Source: Microbacterium lushaniae
Lineage (GTDB): Bacteria; Actinomycetota; Actinomycetes; Actinomycetales; Microbacteriaceae
Reading direction: 5' to 3'
DNA length: 64,000 bases
NCBI RefSeq assembly: GCF_008727775.1
Contig: NZ_CP044232.1
Location: 1,426,001-1,490,000 of the forward strand
The notes below the pieces were generated by a model that worked only from the letters and a program-made list of their open reading frames with translations, was not told the DNA's origin and searched no databases. The translations under genes were made by a program, and so were the position numbers. Positions 48,687 to 58,137 of this stretch are shown here, piece by piece (position 1 is the stretch's first letter; every line of letters begins with the position of its first letter).

Positions 48687-50531
48687 TCACTTGGCGGTGT
48701 CGTCGCCGTGCGGCTCGTTGAGCTCGTCCAGGCGCTTGGGCGAGGGGAATTCGCCGACCGCGACCTGGTCATGGGGGGCGGCCACCGGGCGTCCCTCCTC
48801 GATCGCACGCTGGTTGGAGCCCTCGAGCTCCTCCTCGGCGTCGTGCGTGACGTGATCGAGGTCGTGGCGCTGGTGCGCGGCCGCGGCATCCAGCTCGGAC
48901 TGCGTGAGCGGGGTGAGGCGGTCTTCGAAGAACCACCGCGAGAACCCGGCGCGCAGGTGCTCGTGCCACGGGATGCGTCCCTGCGCGTTCGGCCGCACCA
49001 CCAGGGGGGCGTAGTTGTCGACGTCCATGAGCTTCCAGCGCTCGTACTCGTCGACGGGCTGGTGCACCTCGATGTACTCGCCACCGGGCAGACGCACGAT
49101 GCGTCCGGACTCGTAGCCGTGCAGGACGATCTCGCGGTCCTTCTTCTGCAGTGCGAGGCAGATCCGCTTCGTGACGAAGTAGGCGATGATCGGCCCGACG
49201 ATCAGCAGTGCCTGCAGGCCGTGGATGACGCCCTCCATCGTGAGCCAGAAGTGGGTCGCGATGATGTCGGAGGATGCCGCCGCCCACAGGACCGCGTAGA
49301 ACGTGACACCGGCGGCGCCGATGGCGGTGCGGGTCGGGGCGTTGCGCGGACGCTGCGCGAGGTGGTGCTCGCGCTTGTCACCGGTGATCCACGCCTCGAT
49401 GAAGGGGTAGATCAGGACGAGGACGATGAACAGGCCCAGGACGGCCAGCGGGATCAGGATGTTCCACGACCACGTGCGGTCCCACAGGACGAACTCGAGG
49501 TGCGGGGGAACCAGTCGCAGAGCGCCGTCGGCGAAGCCGATGTACCAGTCGGGCTGGGTACCGGCAGACACGGGGGAGGGGTCGTACGGACCGTAGTTCC
49601 AGACCGGGTTGATCGTGAACAGTGAGGCGATCAGGACGATCACACCGAACGTGATGAAGAAGAACCCGCCCATCTTCGACATGTACACGGGCATCATCGG
49701 GTAGCCCACGACGTTGTCGTTCGTGCGGCCGGGGCCGGCGAACTGCGTGTGCTTGTTGATGATCATCAGCATGAGGTGCACGACCAGCAGCGCCACCAGG
49801 ATCGCCGGCAACAGCAGGATGTGCAGCGTGTACAGGCGTCCGACGATCGCGGTGCCGGGGAACTCTCCGCCGAACAGCAGGAACGAGATCCACGTGCCGA
49901 CCACCGGGATGCCCTTGACCATGCCGTCGATGATGCGCAGACCGTTGCCGGAGAGCAGGTCGTCGGGCAGCGAGTAGCCGGTGAAGCCCTCACCCATCGC
50001 GAGGATGAAGAGGATGAAGCCGACCACCCAGTTCAGCTCGCGCGGCTTGCGGAACGCACCGGTGAAGAACACGCGCAGCATGTGCACGCCGATACCGGCG
50101 ACGAACACGAGCGCTGCCCAGTGGTGGATCTGACGGACCAGGAGCCCGCCGCGCAGGTCGAAGGAGATGCTGAGGGTCGACTCGAGCGCGGCCGACATCG
50201 CGATGCCGCGCATCGGCTCGTACGCGCCGTCGTAGTGGGTCTCCACCATCGAGGCGTCGAAGAAGAACGTCAGGAACGTGCCGGACAGCAGCACGACCAC
50301 GAAGCTCCACAGCGCGATCTCACCGAGCATGAACGACCAGTGGTCGGGGAAGATCTTGCGGCCGAGTTCCTTGACGAAACCGGAGATGCTCGTGCGCTCG
50401 TCGATGTAGTTCGACGCGGCGCCGACGAAACGTCCGCCGAGGGGCTTTCCATCACGGCCGGCGTTCACCGGTCCGGTGTGGCTGGCCGGTTCGGTGGTGA
50501 CGTTATCCGTGGGATGAGTCGTGGTGCTCAA
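48687..50531 (-). CDS. qcrB: Cytochrome bc1 complex cytochrome b subunit
   Basis: Seen: 614 residues, eight or nine membrane helices; heme-ligand His in HHWAALVFVAGIGVHMLRV and LHILLLPAILVALLVVHLML, Qo motif PDWYIGF (actinobacterial form of PEWY), and a ~130-residue cytosolic C-terminal extension typical of actinobacteria. Oxidises menaquinol. Start codon is TTG (minus 50529-50531) within the TTGA overlap with qcrA, preceded by GGAG; no better ATG/GTG is nearby. Confidence 0.96.
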   Translation of the reverse strand: MSTTTHPTDNVTTEPASHTGPVNAGRDGKPLGGRFVGAASNYIDERTSISGFVKELGRKIFPDHWSFMLGEIALWSFVVVLLSGTFLTFFFDASMVETHYDGAYEPMRGIAMSAALESTLSISFDLRGGLLVRQIHHWAALVFVAGIGVHMLRVFFTGAFRKPRELNWVVGFILFILAMGEGFTGYSLPDDLLSGNGLRIIDGMVKGIPVVGTWISFLLFGGEFPGTAIVGRLYTLHILLLPAILVALLVVHLMLMIINKHTQFAGPGRTNDNVVGYPMMPVYMSKMGGFFFITFGVIVLIASLFTINPVWNYGPYDPSPVSAGTQPDWYIGFADGALRLVPPHLEFVLWDRTWSWNILIPLAVLGLFIVLVLIYPFIEAWITGDKREHHLAQRPRNAPTRTAIGAAGVTFYAVLWAAASSDIIATHFWLTMEGVIHGLQALLIVGPIIAYFVTKRICLALQKKDREIVLHGYESGRIVRLPGGEYIEVHQPVDEYERWKLMDVDNYAPLVVRPNAQGRIPWHEHLRAGFSRWFFEDRLTPLTQSELDAAAAHQRHDLDHVTHDAEEELEGSNQRAIEEGRPVAAPHDQVAVGEFPSPKRLDELNEPHGDDTAK

Positions 50532-51607
50532 TGGCGCTCCCAGAAGCTCGGGCCGACGGGCTCGTGGAAGTCACTGCGAGCGACGAGGTAACCCTCGTCA
50601 TCCACGGTGATCGGAAGCTGCGGCAGGGGACGGGCGGCGGGGCCGAAGATGACGGCCGCACCATTGGCGACGTCGAACTGCGACTGGTGGCAGGGGCACA
50701 GCAGGTGGTGCGTGTGCTGTTCGTAGAGGGCGACGGGGCATCCGACGTGCGTGCAGACCTTCGAGTACGCGACGATGCCGTCGTACGACCAGTCCTTCTT
50801 GTCGTCGGACTCGATGAGGTCTTCGGGCATCAGGCGCATGAGCAGCACGATGGCCTTGGCCTTCTCCTCGAGGTAGCCGTCGTGGTGGCTGACCTCGGCG
50901 AGGTCTTCGGGGATGACGTGGAACGCCGAGCCCAGCGTGACCTCCGAGGCGCGGATGGGGCGGCCGGACGGGTCGTGCGCCAGGCGGGTGCCTTCCTTCC
51001 ACATCGTGTGGCTCATGAGGTAGACCGGGTCACCCGCGTGCGGGTGCTCGGGGGTGTTCTCCGGCGCGAGGCCGCGGAACAGCGTGATGCCGGGGAGGAT
51101 CGATGCGGCCAGCGCGGCGAACAGCGAGTTGCGGATCATCGTCCGCCGGCCGAACCCGGACTCCTCGTTGGCGGCGGCGAAGGCCTGGACGGCGGCCGCG
51201 CGCGTGGAGTCCCGTCCGCGCGTGGCGTGACGCGGCTCGATGTACTCCTTGTCGGACATGATCGCCTTGGACCAGTGGATCGCGCCCAGCCCGATGGCCA
51301 GGAGCGCCAGGCCGATGCCGAGCCCGACGAAGAGGTTGTTGTTGCGGATGTCGATCAGCGCGCCGGACTCGATCGGGAAGAGCATGTAGGCGGCGATGGC
51401 CCAGATGCTCGCGGCGACCGAGAGATAGAACAGCGTGTAGACGGTGCGGACCGCACGGCGCATGGCCTTGGGGTCCTTGTCGGTCATCCGTTCGCGGTGC
51501 GGCGGGAGTTCCGGGCTTCGCACGGGATCCGTCACCGCGACCGCGAGCCCGGAAGACGGCTTCCAGGAAGCCCTCTCGTGCTCGAGCGCGTCGTCCTCGT
51601 GTGCCAT
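50528..51607 (-). CDS. qcrA: Cytochrome bc1 complex Rieske iron-sulfur subunit
   Basis: Seen: 359 residues; acidic N-terminus, three membrane helices (TLFYLSVAASIWAIAAYMLF; LFVGLGIGLALLAIGLGAIH; LFAALAASILPGITLF), and Rieske domain with both [2Fe-2S] boxes CTHVGCP and CPCHQS. Passes electrons from menaquinol to QcrC. Three helices instead of one is the actinobacterial form. ATG with GGAG upstream; 42 bases after qcrC. Confidence 0.97.
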   Translation of the reverse strand: MAHEDDALEHERASWKPSSGLAVAVTDPVRSPELPPHRERMTDKDPKAMRRAVRTVYTLFYLSVAASIWAIAAYMLFPIESGALIDIRNNNLFVGLGIGLALLAIGLGAIHWSKAIMSDKEYIEPRHATRGRDSTRAAAVQAFAAANEESGFGRRTMIRNSLFAALAASILPGITLFRGLAPENTPEHPHAGDPVYLMSHTMWKEGTRLAHDPSGRPIRASEVTLGSAFHVIPEDLAEVSHHDGYLEEKAKAIVLLMRLMPEDLIESDDKKDWSYDGIVAYSKVCTHVGCPVALYEQHTHHLLCPCHQSQFDVANGAAVIFGPAARPLPQLPITVDDEGYLVARSDFHEPVGPSFWERH

Positions 51608-51649
51608 GGTGCTCCTCGTGCGTTCCGAAATGTCGTTAGTCGGCAGGTG

Positions 51650-52456
51650 TCAGTTGGATTTCGCCGTGATCCACACGGTGAGCGCGATCAGCGAGCCGAT
51701 TCCGAAGACCCAGATGAACAGGCCCTCCGAGACGGGGCCGAGCGAGCCGAGCGCGTAACCGCCGGGGGACTCCGCCTCCTGCAGGAAGACGAGGTACGCG
51801 ATGATGTCGCGCTTGTCCTCGAGAGTCAGGTTCAAGTCGTTGAAGACCGGCATGTTCTGCGGTCCGGTGACCATCGCCGCGTACATGTTCAGCGGCGTGG
51901 TGGTGTGCAGGCCTGGGGCGTACTTGCCCTCGGTCAGCGCACCGCCCGCGCCGGCGACGTTGTGGCACATCGCGCAGTTGATGCGGAACAGCTCCGCACC
52001 GTGGGACAGGTCGGCGCCTTCACCCTCGAGCACCTCGGCCTCGGGGTAGGTCGGGCCGGGAGCGGTCGACTGCACGAAGGCGGCCATCGCATCGATCTGC
52101 TCTTCGGTGAACTGCACCGGCTTCTGCGGGGCCTGGGGCGACTGCGCCTGCATCGGCATACGGCCGGTGGACACCTGGAAGTGCACCGACAGCTCGCCGA
52201 CGCCGTACAGCGACGGGCCGTTCTCGCTGCCCTGGAGGTCGAGTCCGTGGCAGGTCGCGCAGTTGGCCTGGAACAGCTTCTTGCCGTCTTCCACCGTGAG
52301 GGTGGCGTTGGCGGGGGATTCGTCTTCGGTGGCGGCGATGGCCGCCGTCGCGCCGGCGTACAGTCCGCCGGTGACGAGCAGTCCGATACCGATCAGTGCG
52401 GCCGCGGCCAGGGGGCTCCGGCGGCCGGTCGAGCGTCGCTTCTTCTCACGTGCCAT
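51650..52456 (-). CDS. qcrC: Cytochrome bc1 complex diheme cytochrome c subunit
   Basis: Seen: 268 residues; N-terminal signal-anchor (ALIGIGLLVTGGLYAGAT), two heme c motifs CATCHG and CAMCHN with distal Met candidates, and a C-terminal membrane helix (LFIWVFGIGSLIALTVWITA). Diheme design shuttles electrons directly from Rieske protein to CuA without a free cytochrome c. 19 bases after ctaE. Confidence 0.97.
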   Translation of the reverse strand: MAREKKRRSTGRRSPLAAAALIGIGLLVTGGLYAGATAAIAATEDESPANATLTVEDGKKLFQANCATCHGLDLQGSENGPSLYGVGELSVHFQVSTGRMPMQAQSPQAPQKPVQFTEEQIDAMAAFVQSTAPGPTYPEAEVLEGEGADLSHGAELFRINCAMCHNVAGAGGALTEGKYAPGLHTTTPLNMYAAMVTGPQNMPVFNDLNLTLEDKRDIIAYLVFLQEAESPGGYALGSLGPVSEGLFIWVFGIGSLIALTVWITAKSN

Positions 52457-52475
52457 GTCGAGGTGCAGCTCCGCT

Positions 52476-53102
52476 CTATTTCAGGAAGTAGATGACGAGG
52501 AACAGGGCGATCCAGACGACGTCGACGAAGTGCCAGTAGTAGGACACGACGATCGAGGTGGTCATCTCTTTGCGCCCGAAGTTCTTGACGGCGTACGCGC
52601 GGCCGATCACGAACAGGAAGGCGATGAGCCCGCCGGTGACGTGCAGTGCGTGGAACCCGGTGGTGAGGTAGAACGCCGACGCGTACGGGTTGGCCGTGAT
52701 GGGCATGCCCTCGGCGACCAGCTGCGCGTACTCCCACACCTGACCCGACACGAAGATCGCGCCCAGGGCGAAGGTGAGGTAGAACCACTCGACCATGCCC
52801 CACTTCAGGGGGCTGCCGCCGGTGCGGTACGGCTGGTAGCGCTCGGCCGCGAAGACACCCATCTGGCACGTGACCGAGGACAGCACGAGGATGATCGTGT
52901 TGACGGTCGCGTAGGGAACGTTCAGCAGTTGGGTCTCTTCGGCCCACAGCTCAGGCGAGGTGCTGCGCAGTGTGAAGTAGATCGCGAAGAGGCCGGCGAA
53001 GAACATCACTTCGCTGCCCAGCCAGACGATGGTGCCAACGGCGACCGGGTCGGGCCGTTTCACGGACCGGAGGGCCTGGGGGTATGTCGCTGGCGTGGTC
53101 AC
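52476..53102 (-). CDS. ctaE: Cytochrome c oxidase subunit III
   Basis: Seen: 208 residues, five membrane helices; [60 protein letters not shown] and [20 protein letters not shown]. Core subunit of aa3 oxidase. GTG 53102 preferred: it lies 7 nt after CATAAT, fitting a leaderless start; ATG 53111 adds three residues but would sit inside that promoter. First gene of ctaE-qcrC-qcrA-qcrB. Confidence 0.94.
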   Translation of the reverse strand: MTTPATYPQALRSVKRPDPVAVGTIVWLGSEVMFFAGLFAIYFTLRSTSPELWAEETQLLNVPYATVNTIILVLSSVTCQMGVFAAERYQPYRTGGSPLKWGMVEWFYLTFALGAIFVSGQVWEYAQLVAEGMPITANPYASAFYLTTGFHALHVTGGLIAFLFVIGRAYAVKNFGRKEMTTSIVVSYYWHFVDVVWIALFLVIYFLK

Positions 53103-53115
53103 ACTCCCCATTATG
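53103..53115 (-). promoter_or_regulatory. Near-leaderless promoter of ctaE-qcrCAB
   Basis: Minus-strand CATAAT (plus ATTATG 53110-53115), seven bases before GTG 53102. GGGGAG abuts the GTG, too close for a ribosome site. Confidence 0.5.
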
Positions 53116-53171
53116 GCCGATACCGAGGCCGTCGTTTGGCACCGGCGATGCCCGATTCGCCTCACCCGGGA

Positions 53172-53187
53172 CTTAGGGAGGCCTAAG
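53172..53187. promoter_or_regulatory. Perfect 16-bp palindrome between ctaE and trpD
   Basis: CTTAGG-GAGG-CCTAAG, midway in the 162-bp divergent region. A second imperfect inverted repeat (GCCC-TTCC ... GGAA-GGGC, about 53220-53250) lies just before the trpD -10. Possible operator; function unknown. Confidence 0.45.
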
Positions 53188-53252
53188 AATCGCCCGCGAG
53201 TTGGCTGCGGGTCCTCCGAGAGCCCTTCCCGGCGGCCGGAACGGGCGCTGGA

Positions 53253-53264
53253 TAGGATCGCTGC
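53253..53264 (+). promoter_or_regulatory. Leaderless-type promoter of trpD
   Basis: TAGGAT 53253-53258 exactly 6 nt before ATG 53265. A leaderless mRNA leaves no room for a trp leader peptide or attenuator. Confidence 0.6.
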
Positions 53265-54326
53265 ATGGCGGAGCGGTATGGGTGGCCCGAACTTCTCACG
53301 AGTCTTCTGGGCGGAGAAGACCTGAGCGTCTCGGAGTCGACGTGGGCGATGCGCCGCGTCATGAGCGGCGAGGCGACCCCGTCCCAGCTGGCCGGTTTCC
53401 TCGTCGCGCTGCGGGCCAAGGGCGAGACGGTGGATGAGATCGTGGGGTTCCGCGACGCGATCCTCGAGGCGGCGCTCCCGCTGCCCGTCCCCGCCGACGT
53501 GCTCGACATCGTCGGCACCGGCGGCGATCGTTACGGCACTGTGAACGTCTCGAGCATGGCGGCCATCGTCGCCGCCGCATCCGGTGTCCCCGTCGTCAAG
53601 CACGGCAACCGGGCGGCCAGTTCGTCGTCGGGCTCGTCGGACGTGCTCGCGGCGCTGGGCATCGACCTGGCGCTGAGCCCCGAGGCCGTCGCCGAGACGC
53701 TCGCCCGCACGGGCATCACGTTCGCCTTCGCCGCGGCGTTCCACCCCGGCTTCCGTCACGCGGGGCCCACGCGCGCAGAACTGGGCGTGCCCACCGTCTT
53801 CAACTTCCTCGGCCCCCTGTGCAACCCCGCCCGCGCCGAGGCCAACGCCGTGGGCGTGGCGCAGCTGGACCGCGTGCCGCTGATCACCGGCGTCTTCCGC
53901 ACGCGCGGTGCGACGGCGCTGGTCTTCCGCGGCGACGACGGCCTGGACGAGCTGACCACGACGGGCCACAGCCGGCTGTGGGAGATCAGCCTCGGAGACG
54001 TGCACGAGCACGACCTCGACCCGCGGGATCTCGGCATCCCGCTGGCCGACATCGACGACCTGCTGGGCGGTGACCCTGCGCACAACGCCGCAGTCGTGCG
54101 CCGCGTCCTCGCCGGTGATCCGGGGCCCGTGCGCGACATCGTGCTGCTCAACGCCGCCGCCGGAATCGTGGCCTACCGGCTGTTCCGCGATCCCGCTCAG
54201 GCACAGCAGCCCATCGTGGAACGGCTCGCGCAGGCTCGCGACGAGGCGGCCGAGGCCATCGACGACGGCCGGGCCGCCGCGAAGCTGGACGCGTGGGTGG
54301 CGGCAACGCACGAGCTGGCAGGCTGA
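53265..54326 (+). CDS. trpD: Anthranilate phosphoribosyltransferase
   Basis: Seen: 353 residues; [17 protein letters not shown] (PRPP loop), [37 protein letters not shown] and [11 protein letters not shown]. Second step of tryptophan synthesis. Stands alone from other trp genes but divergent from ctaE, as in mycobacteria. PHP-domain gene follows 3 nt later. Confidence 0.96.
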   Translation: MAERYGWPELLTSLLGGEDLSVSESTWAMRRVMSGEATPSQLAGFLVALRAKGETVDEIVGFRDAILEAALPLPVPADVLDIVGTGGDRYGTVNVSSMAAIVAAASGVPVVKHGNRAASSSSGSSDVLAALGIDLALSPEAVAETLARTGITFAFAAAFHPGFRHAGPTRAELGVPTVFNFLGPLCNPARAEANAVGVAQLDRVPLITGVFRTRGATALVFRGDDGLDELTTTGHSRLWEISLGDVHEHDLDPRDLGIPLADIDDLLGGDPAHNAAVVRRVLAGDPGPVRDIVLLNAAAGIVAYRLFRDPAQAQQPIVERLAQARDEAAEAIDDGRAAAKLDAWVAATHELAG

Positions 54327-54329
54327 CCC

Positions 54330-55322
54330 GTGGACCCGCTCGACGCCCTCACCGAGATCGCGTATCTGCTCGAGCGGGAGCGGTCGAGCAGGTACAAGTC
54401 CAAGGCGTTCCGGGCCGCCGCAGACGCGATCGCCGGTCTCGACGACGCGCAGCTGCGGGATCCGGGTCTGCGCCGGCGCAAGGGCATCGGCGAGTCGACG
54501 TACACCGTCATCCAGCAGGCGCTGGCCGGCGACGTGCCGGAGTACCTCGTCGTCCTGCGTGAGAAGGCCGGTGTCGCGGGCCCCTCCGACCTGCGTGCCG
54601 CGCTCCGCGGCGACCTGCACAGCCACAGCGACTGGTCCGACGGGCTCACCCCCATCGAGGCGATGGTGGATTCCGCGCGGCGCCTGGGCCACGAGTACCT
54701 GGCTCTGACCGATCACTCGCCGCGGCTGCGCGTCGCCAACGGCCTGTCTCCCGAGCGGCTGCGAGAGCAGCTGGGCGTGGTGGCGGGTCTGAGCGGCGAG
54801 GGGTTCGCGCTGCTCAGCGGCATCGAGGTCGACATCCTCGAAGACGGGGCGCTCGACCAGGAGCCCGGCTTGCTGGACCAGCTGGATGTCGTCGTCGCGT
54901 CGGCGCATTCCCTGCTGCGGATGGAGCGTGCTCCCATGACCCGGCGATTCGTCGCCGCCGTCTCCAGCCCGCACGTGGATGTGCTGGGGCACGTCACGGG
55001 GCGGCTGGTCGAGGGTGCGCGGGGCACGCGCCCGCAGTCGACGTTCGACCCCGTGGCCGTGTTCGAGGCGTGCGCGGCGCACGGCGTCGCGGTGGAGATC
55101 AACTCCCGGCCCGAGCGCCAGGATCCGCCCGACGACCTGCTGGCGATCGCGCTGGAGAAGGGGTGCCTGTTCGCGATCGACTCCGACGCCCATGCTCCCG
55201 GACAGCTGTCGCTGCTGGACTACGGCGCGGCGCGCGCCGAGCGCGCCGGCGTTCCCGCCGAGCGCATCGTGACGACGTGGCCGCTGGCGAAGCTGCGGGA
55301 GTGGCTCGGCCGCGACCGGTGA
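54330..55322 (+). CDS. PolX-like PHP-domain protein lacking the polymerase core
   Basis: Seen: 330 residues. Residues ~1-75 resemble the N-terminal helix-hairpin-helix domain of family X polymerases ([35 protein letters not shown]). Residues ~88-330 are a PHP phosphoesterase with metal-ligand segments [50 protein letters not shown] and IDSDAHAP. The nucleotidyltransferase palm is absent, so it may be a nuclease or phosphatase acting in DNA repair (inference). GTG start 3 nt after trpD. Confidence 0.85.
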   Translation: MDPLDALTEIAYLLERERSSRYKSKAFRAAADAIAGLDDAQLRDPGLRRRKGIGESTYTVIQQALAGDVPEYLVVLREKAGVAGPSDLRAALRGDLHSHSDWSDGLTPIEAMVDSARRLGHEYLALTDHSPRLRVANGLSPERLREQLGVVAGLSGEGFALLSGIEVDILEDGALDQEPGLLDQLDVVVASAHSLLRMERAPMTRRFVAAVSSPHVDVLGHVTGRLVEGARGTRPQSTFDPVAVFEACAAHGVAVEINSRPERQDPPDDLLAIALEKGCLFAIDSDAHAPGQLSLLDYGAARAERAGVPAERIVTTWPLAKLREWLGRDR

Positions 55323-55330
55323 GCCGCTCG

Positions 55331-55342
55331 TAAACTGGGGGG
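55331..55342 (+). promoter_or_regulatory. Leaderless-type promoter of the MFS gene
   Basis: TAAACT 55331-55336 exactly 6 nt (all G) before ATG 55343. Confidence 0.55.
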
Positions 55343-56620
55343 ATGACCTCCGGGCGTGCGCCTGCCGCCGGGCGGGCACTGCCGTGGCTGCTGATCTGGG
55401 GTGTGCTCGTCGCGGCGCTGAGCCTGCGCGGTCCCATCGTCTCGCCCACCCCCGTGCTGCGCGACATCGAACGCGACCTCGGCCTGACCCCCGCATCGGT
55501 TGCGCTGCTGACGACGGCGCCCGTGCTGATGTTCGCCATCCTGACCCCGGTGGCCGCGTTCGTGATCCGCCGCTCGGGGCCCGAACGGGCGCTCCTGATC
55601 ACCCTCGCCGGCGTGCTCGTGGGGACGGTCATGCGGGCCGTGCCGGGTTTCGGGTGGATGCTGGCGGGCACGGTCGTGATCGGCGCCGCCATCACGATCG
55701 GCAATGTCGTCATCCCCGTCATCATCCGCCGCGACGTGCCGCCCCCGCGCGTGAGCCTGGTGACCGCCGCCTACGTGGCGATGCTCAACGCCGGGTCGCT
55801 GCTGACGTCGCTGCTGACCGCCCCGCTGGCCGCACTCACGGGGTGGCCGGTGGCGCTCCTGCTGTGGTCGCTGCTGACGGTGGCGGGCATCCTCCTGTGG
55901 GGCGCGCACCTCGCCCGATGGCGTCGCGCAGGCGTCGACCCCGACACGAGGTACTCCGGCGAGGACCCCGTGCGGCCGGTGGCGACCGACGAGATCGATC
56001 CGCGCACCCTCACCGGTCCCATGCCCGTGATCTCCGCACACGGCGGTTCGTTCCTGCGCCGCCCGGTGCCGTGGCTGCTCCTGGCGACCTTCGCGTGCCA
56101 GACGTTCATCTACTTCGGCCTCACCACGTGGCTGCCGGTGATCTCCGGCGATCTGCTCGCGCTGGATCAGACGGCTGCGGGTGCCCTGGCGTCGATCTTC
56201 CAGGGCGCGGGCATCGTCGGCGCGTTCGTGGTGCCGCTGCTGACGCGGGTCGCGCCGTCGTGGGTGACGGTGGCGATCATCAGCGGCAGCTGGCTCATCC
56301 TCACCGTTGGGGTGCTCACGGCGCCGTCGCTGATGATCGTGTGGCTGTCCATCGGCGCGATCGGTCACTCCGGCGGTTTCGTCGCAATCTTCAGCGCACT
56401 CGTGCAGGGCGCGCGCTCCGACAGTGAAGCCGCCGGCATGTCGGCCCTCGTGCAGGGCGGCGGCTACGCGATCGGGGCACTGGCCGGACCCGTGCTGGGC
56501 GCACTGTACGCGGCCGTCGGCGACTGGTCGGGGGCGCTGACGCTGCTGATCGTCGTGGCGGTGGTGTACACCGTCCTGCTGGCGGCGTCCTTCATCGCAG
56601 TCCGTCGCGCGGCCCTCTGA
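55343..56620 (+). CDS. MFS transporter of the CynX/NimT type
   Basis: Seen: 425 residues, twelve membrane helices, with [24 protein letters not shown] at the N-terminus and [23 protein letters not shown] in helix 7-8, as in cyanate/nitroimidazole-type permeases. Central cytosolic loop of ~60 residues rich in Arg/Asp. Substrate unknown. Own promoter; ends 24 bases from the convergent exonuclease gene. Confidence 0.85.
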   Translation: MTSGRAPAAGRALPWLLIWGVLVAALSLRGPIVSPTPVLRDIERDLGLTPASVALLTTAPVLMFAILTPVAAFVIRRSGPERALLITLAGVLVGTVMRAVPGFGWMLAGTVVIGAAITIGNVVIPVIIRRDVPPPRVSLVTAAYVAMLNAGSLLTSLLTAPLAALTGWPVALLLWSLLTVAGILLWGAHLARWRRAGVDPDTRYSGEDPVRPVATDEIDPRTLTGPMPVISAHGGSFLRRPVPWLLLATFACQTFIYFGLTTWLPVISGDLLALDQTAAGALASIFQGAGIVGAFVVPLLTRVAPSWVTVAIISGSWLILTVGVLTAPSLMIVWLSIGAIGHSGGFVAIFSALVQGARSDSEAAGMSALVQGGGYAIGALAGPVLGALYAAVGDWSGALTLLIVVAVVYTVLLAASFIAVRRAAL

Positions 56621-56644
56621 CCCGTAGGCGGGGCGAGGCGCGCG

Positions 56645-57574
56645 TCAGACGGCGAGTGCGGCGAGGGCTCGGGTCATGGACGAGCCGAGGTTCCATTCCC
56701 GGGCGAGCGCCTCGGCGGCCTCGCGACGCCGGTCGTCCACCCCCGGGAGCCGGTCGTCGATCGCCGGCAGGTCCAGGTCGCGCACGACCTCCACGACCGT
56801 CGGGGCGACCCTCAGGTAGTCGGCGCCGGCGAGGATCTTCGCGCGCTGACCCGCCGGCATCCCCTCACCCGCTTCGGCTGCTGCGACGATGCCGGCGAGG
56901 TCGCCGTGCGCCGTCAGGAGTGTGGCGGCCGACTTCTCCCCGATGCCGGCGACGCCGGGGAGCCCGTCCGAGCTGTCGCCTCGCAGTGCGGCGTAGTCGG
57001 CGTACTGGGCGGCGTGCACGCCGTACTTGGCCAGGACCGTGGCATCCGTGACGATCTCGAGGTTGCTCATACCCCGCGCGGTGTAGATGACGCGCACGTC
57101 GCGGGAGTCGTCGATGAGCTGGAACAGGTCGCGGTCGCCGGTGACGATGTCGACGGGCATGCCGGCGCGCGTGGCGAGAGTTCCGATGACGTCGTCGGCT
57201 TCGTGCTCCGCGGCGCCGACGATCGGGATCCCCAGGACGTCGAGCGCCTCGCGGATGATGGGGACCTGCGCCTCCAGCGGGTCGGGCACGACCTCCACGT
57301 CGGGCGAGCCCGCCACCACCTCGGCGACGCGGTGGGTCTTGTAGCTCGGGATGAGGTCGACCCGCCACTGCGGTCGCCAGTCGTCGTCCCAGCACGCCAC
57401 CAGGTGCGTCGGGTGGTACGTGCTCACGAGCTTGGCCACGATGTCGAGGAGCCCCCGTACGGCGTTGACGGGGGTGCCGTCCGCCGAGCGGACCGTGTCG
57501 GGCACGCCGTAGAACGCCCGGAAGTACAGCGACGCGGAGTCGAGGAGGAGCAGCTTGTCTGACCGAGAGGACAC
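56645..57574 (-). CDS. 5'-3' exonuclease (PolI N-terminal-like FEN domain)
   Basis: Seen: 309 residues; LLLLDSASLYFRAFYGVP, EADDVIGTLATRA, DIVTGDRDLFQLID and LPGVAGIGEKSAATLL (helix-hairpin-helix), the acidic metal centres of flap nucleases. Free-standing, not fused to a polymerase; acts on RNA-DNA primers or flaps. GTG 57574 chosen because TACGCT is exactly 6 nt upstream; the open frame extends to 57679 without a ribosome site. Confidence 0.9.
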   Translation of the reverse strand: MSSRSDKLLLLDSASLYFRAFYGVPDTVRSADGTPVNAVRGLLDIVAKLVSTYHPTHLVACWDDDWRPQWRVDLIPSYKTHRVAEVVAGSPDVEVVPDPLEAQVPIIREALDVLGIPIVGAAEHEADDVIGTLATRAGMPVDIVTGDRDLFQLIDDSRDVRVIYTARGMSNLEIVTDATVLAKYGVHAAQYADYAALRGDSSDGLPGVAGIGEKSAATLLTAHGDLAGIVAAAEAGEGMPAGQRAKILAGADYLRVAPTVVEVVRDLDLPAIDDRLPGVDDRRREAAEALAREWNLGSSMTRALAALAV

Positions 57575-57586
57575 GTCGTCAGCGTA
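57575..57586 (-). promoter_or_regulatory. Leaderless-type promoter of the exonuclease gene
   Basis: Minus-strand TACGCT (plus AGCGTA 57581-57586) exactly 6 nt before GTG 57574. The rest of 57587-57834 holds no gene or recognisable element that I can support. Confidence 0.5.
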
Positions 57587-57834
57587 TCCGCGGTACCCCT
57601 CACATCCCAGCCCGATTCGGTGTCGGTGGCACTCGTCAGCGAAGGGCGTCCGGTGTCCAGCACGGCCAGGCCGGCTCACCGATGAGGATGGCGTTCTGGT
57701 ACTGCAACGCGGCGGACCGTGACCTCGACCGGCACCAGCATCACGTGCAGGTGAACCAGATAGTCATGGGCGCGAGCTACCCCCAGGGACGGGGAGGCGA
57801 TCCTTCGTCGAGCTTGGGCACCGTGCCGTGCCGG

Positions 57835-57846
57835 TACAGTGACGGA
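57835..57846 (+). promoter_or_regulatory. Leaderless-type promoter of the small membrane protein
   Basis: TACAGT 57835-57840 exactly 6 nt before ATG 57847, with TTGGGC at 57814-57819 as a possible -35. This argues against an upstream start at 57682 in the same frame. Confidence 0.55.
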
Positions 57847-58107
57847 ATGCTCGCGACGATGACGACCACCACCTTCCGAGGCGCCGTCGGTATGGCGATT
57901 CTCAACGCGCTTGCTGCCGCCGCCGGGGCGTGCATCCTCATCGTGCGGATCGCCGACGAGAGCAGCCGCTTCGGAGTCCTCGCCGGGGCTGCGATCCTCC
58001 TCGCGTTCGGCACGCTCGCCGTGGCCTACTCGGGGAACGCCCTGCGGCTGCGCCGACAGGCGCTGAGCCCGGTCGGATCCGCACCACCAGCCGCGCAGGA
58101 AGGCTGA
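57847..58107 (+). CDS. Small two-helix membrane protein
   Basis: Not recognised as a family. 86 residues: short Thr-rich start, two membrane helices (GMAILNALAAAAGACILIVR and FGVLAGAAILLAFGTLAVAY) and a basic/Pro tail. An in-frame ATG at 57859 is an alternative. Convergent with the alpha/beta hydrolase. Coding status rests on the promoter spacing, hydrophobic pattern and GC-rich third positions. Confidence 0.6.
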   Translation: MLATMTTTTFRGAVGMAILNALAAAAGACILIVRIADESSRFGVLAGAAILLAFGTLAVAYSGNALRLRRQALSPVGSAPPAAQEG

Positions 58108-58137
58108 GTGCCGCCGCGATTCTCGCCTGTTCCTTGA

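Noticed and set aside
53220..53264. trp attenuator/leader peptide upstream of trpD
   Set aside because: The -10 is 6 nt before the ATG, so there is no transcribed leader to fold or translate.
57682..57846. Upstream extension of the small membrane protein
   Set aside because: Would add 55 residues of non-conserved-looking sequence across the TACAGT promoter; no ribosome site at 57682.
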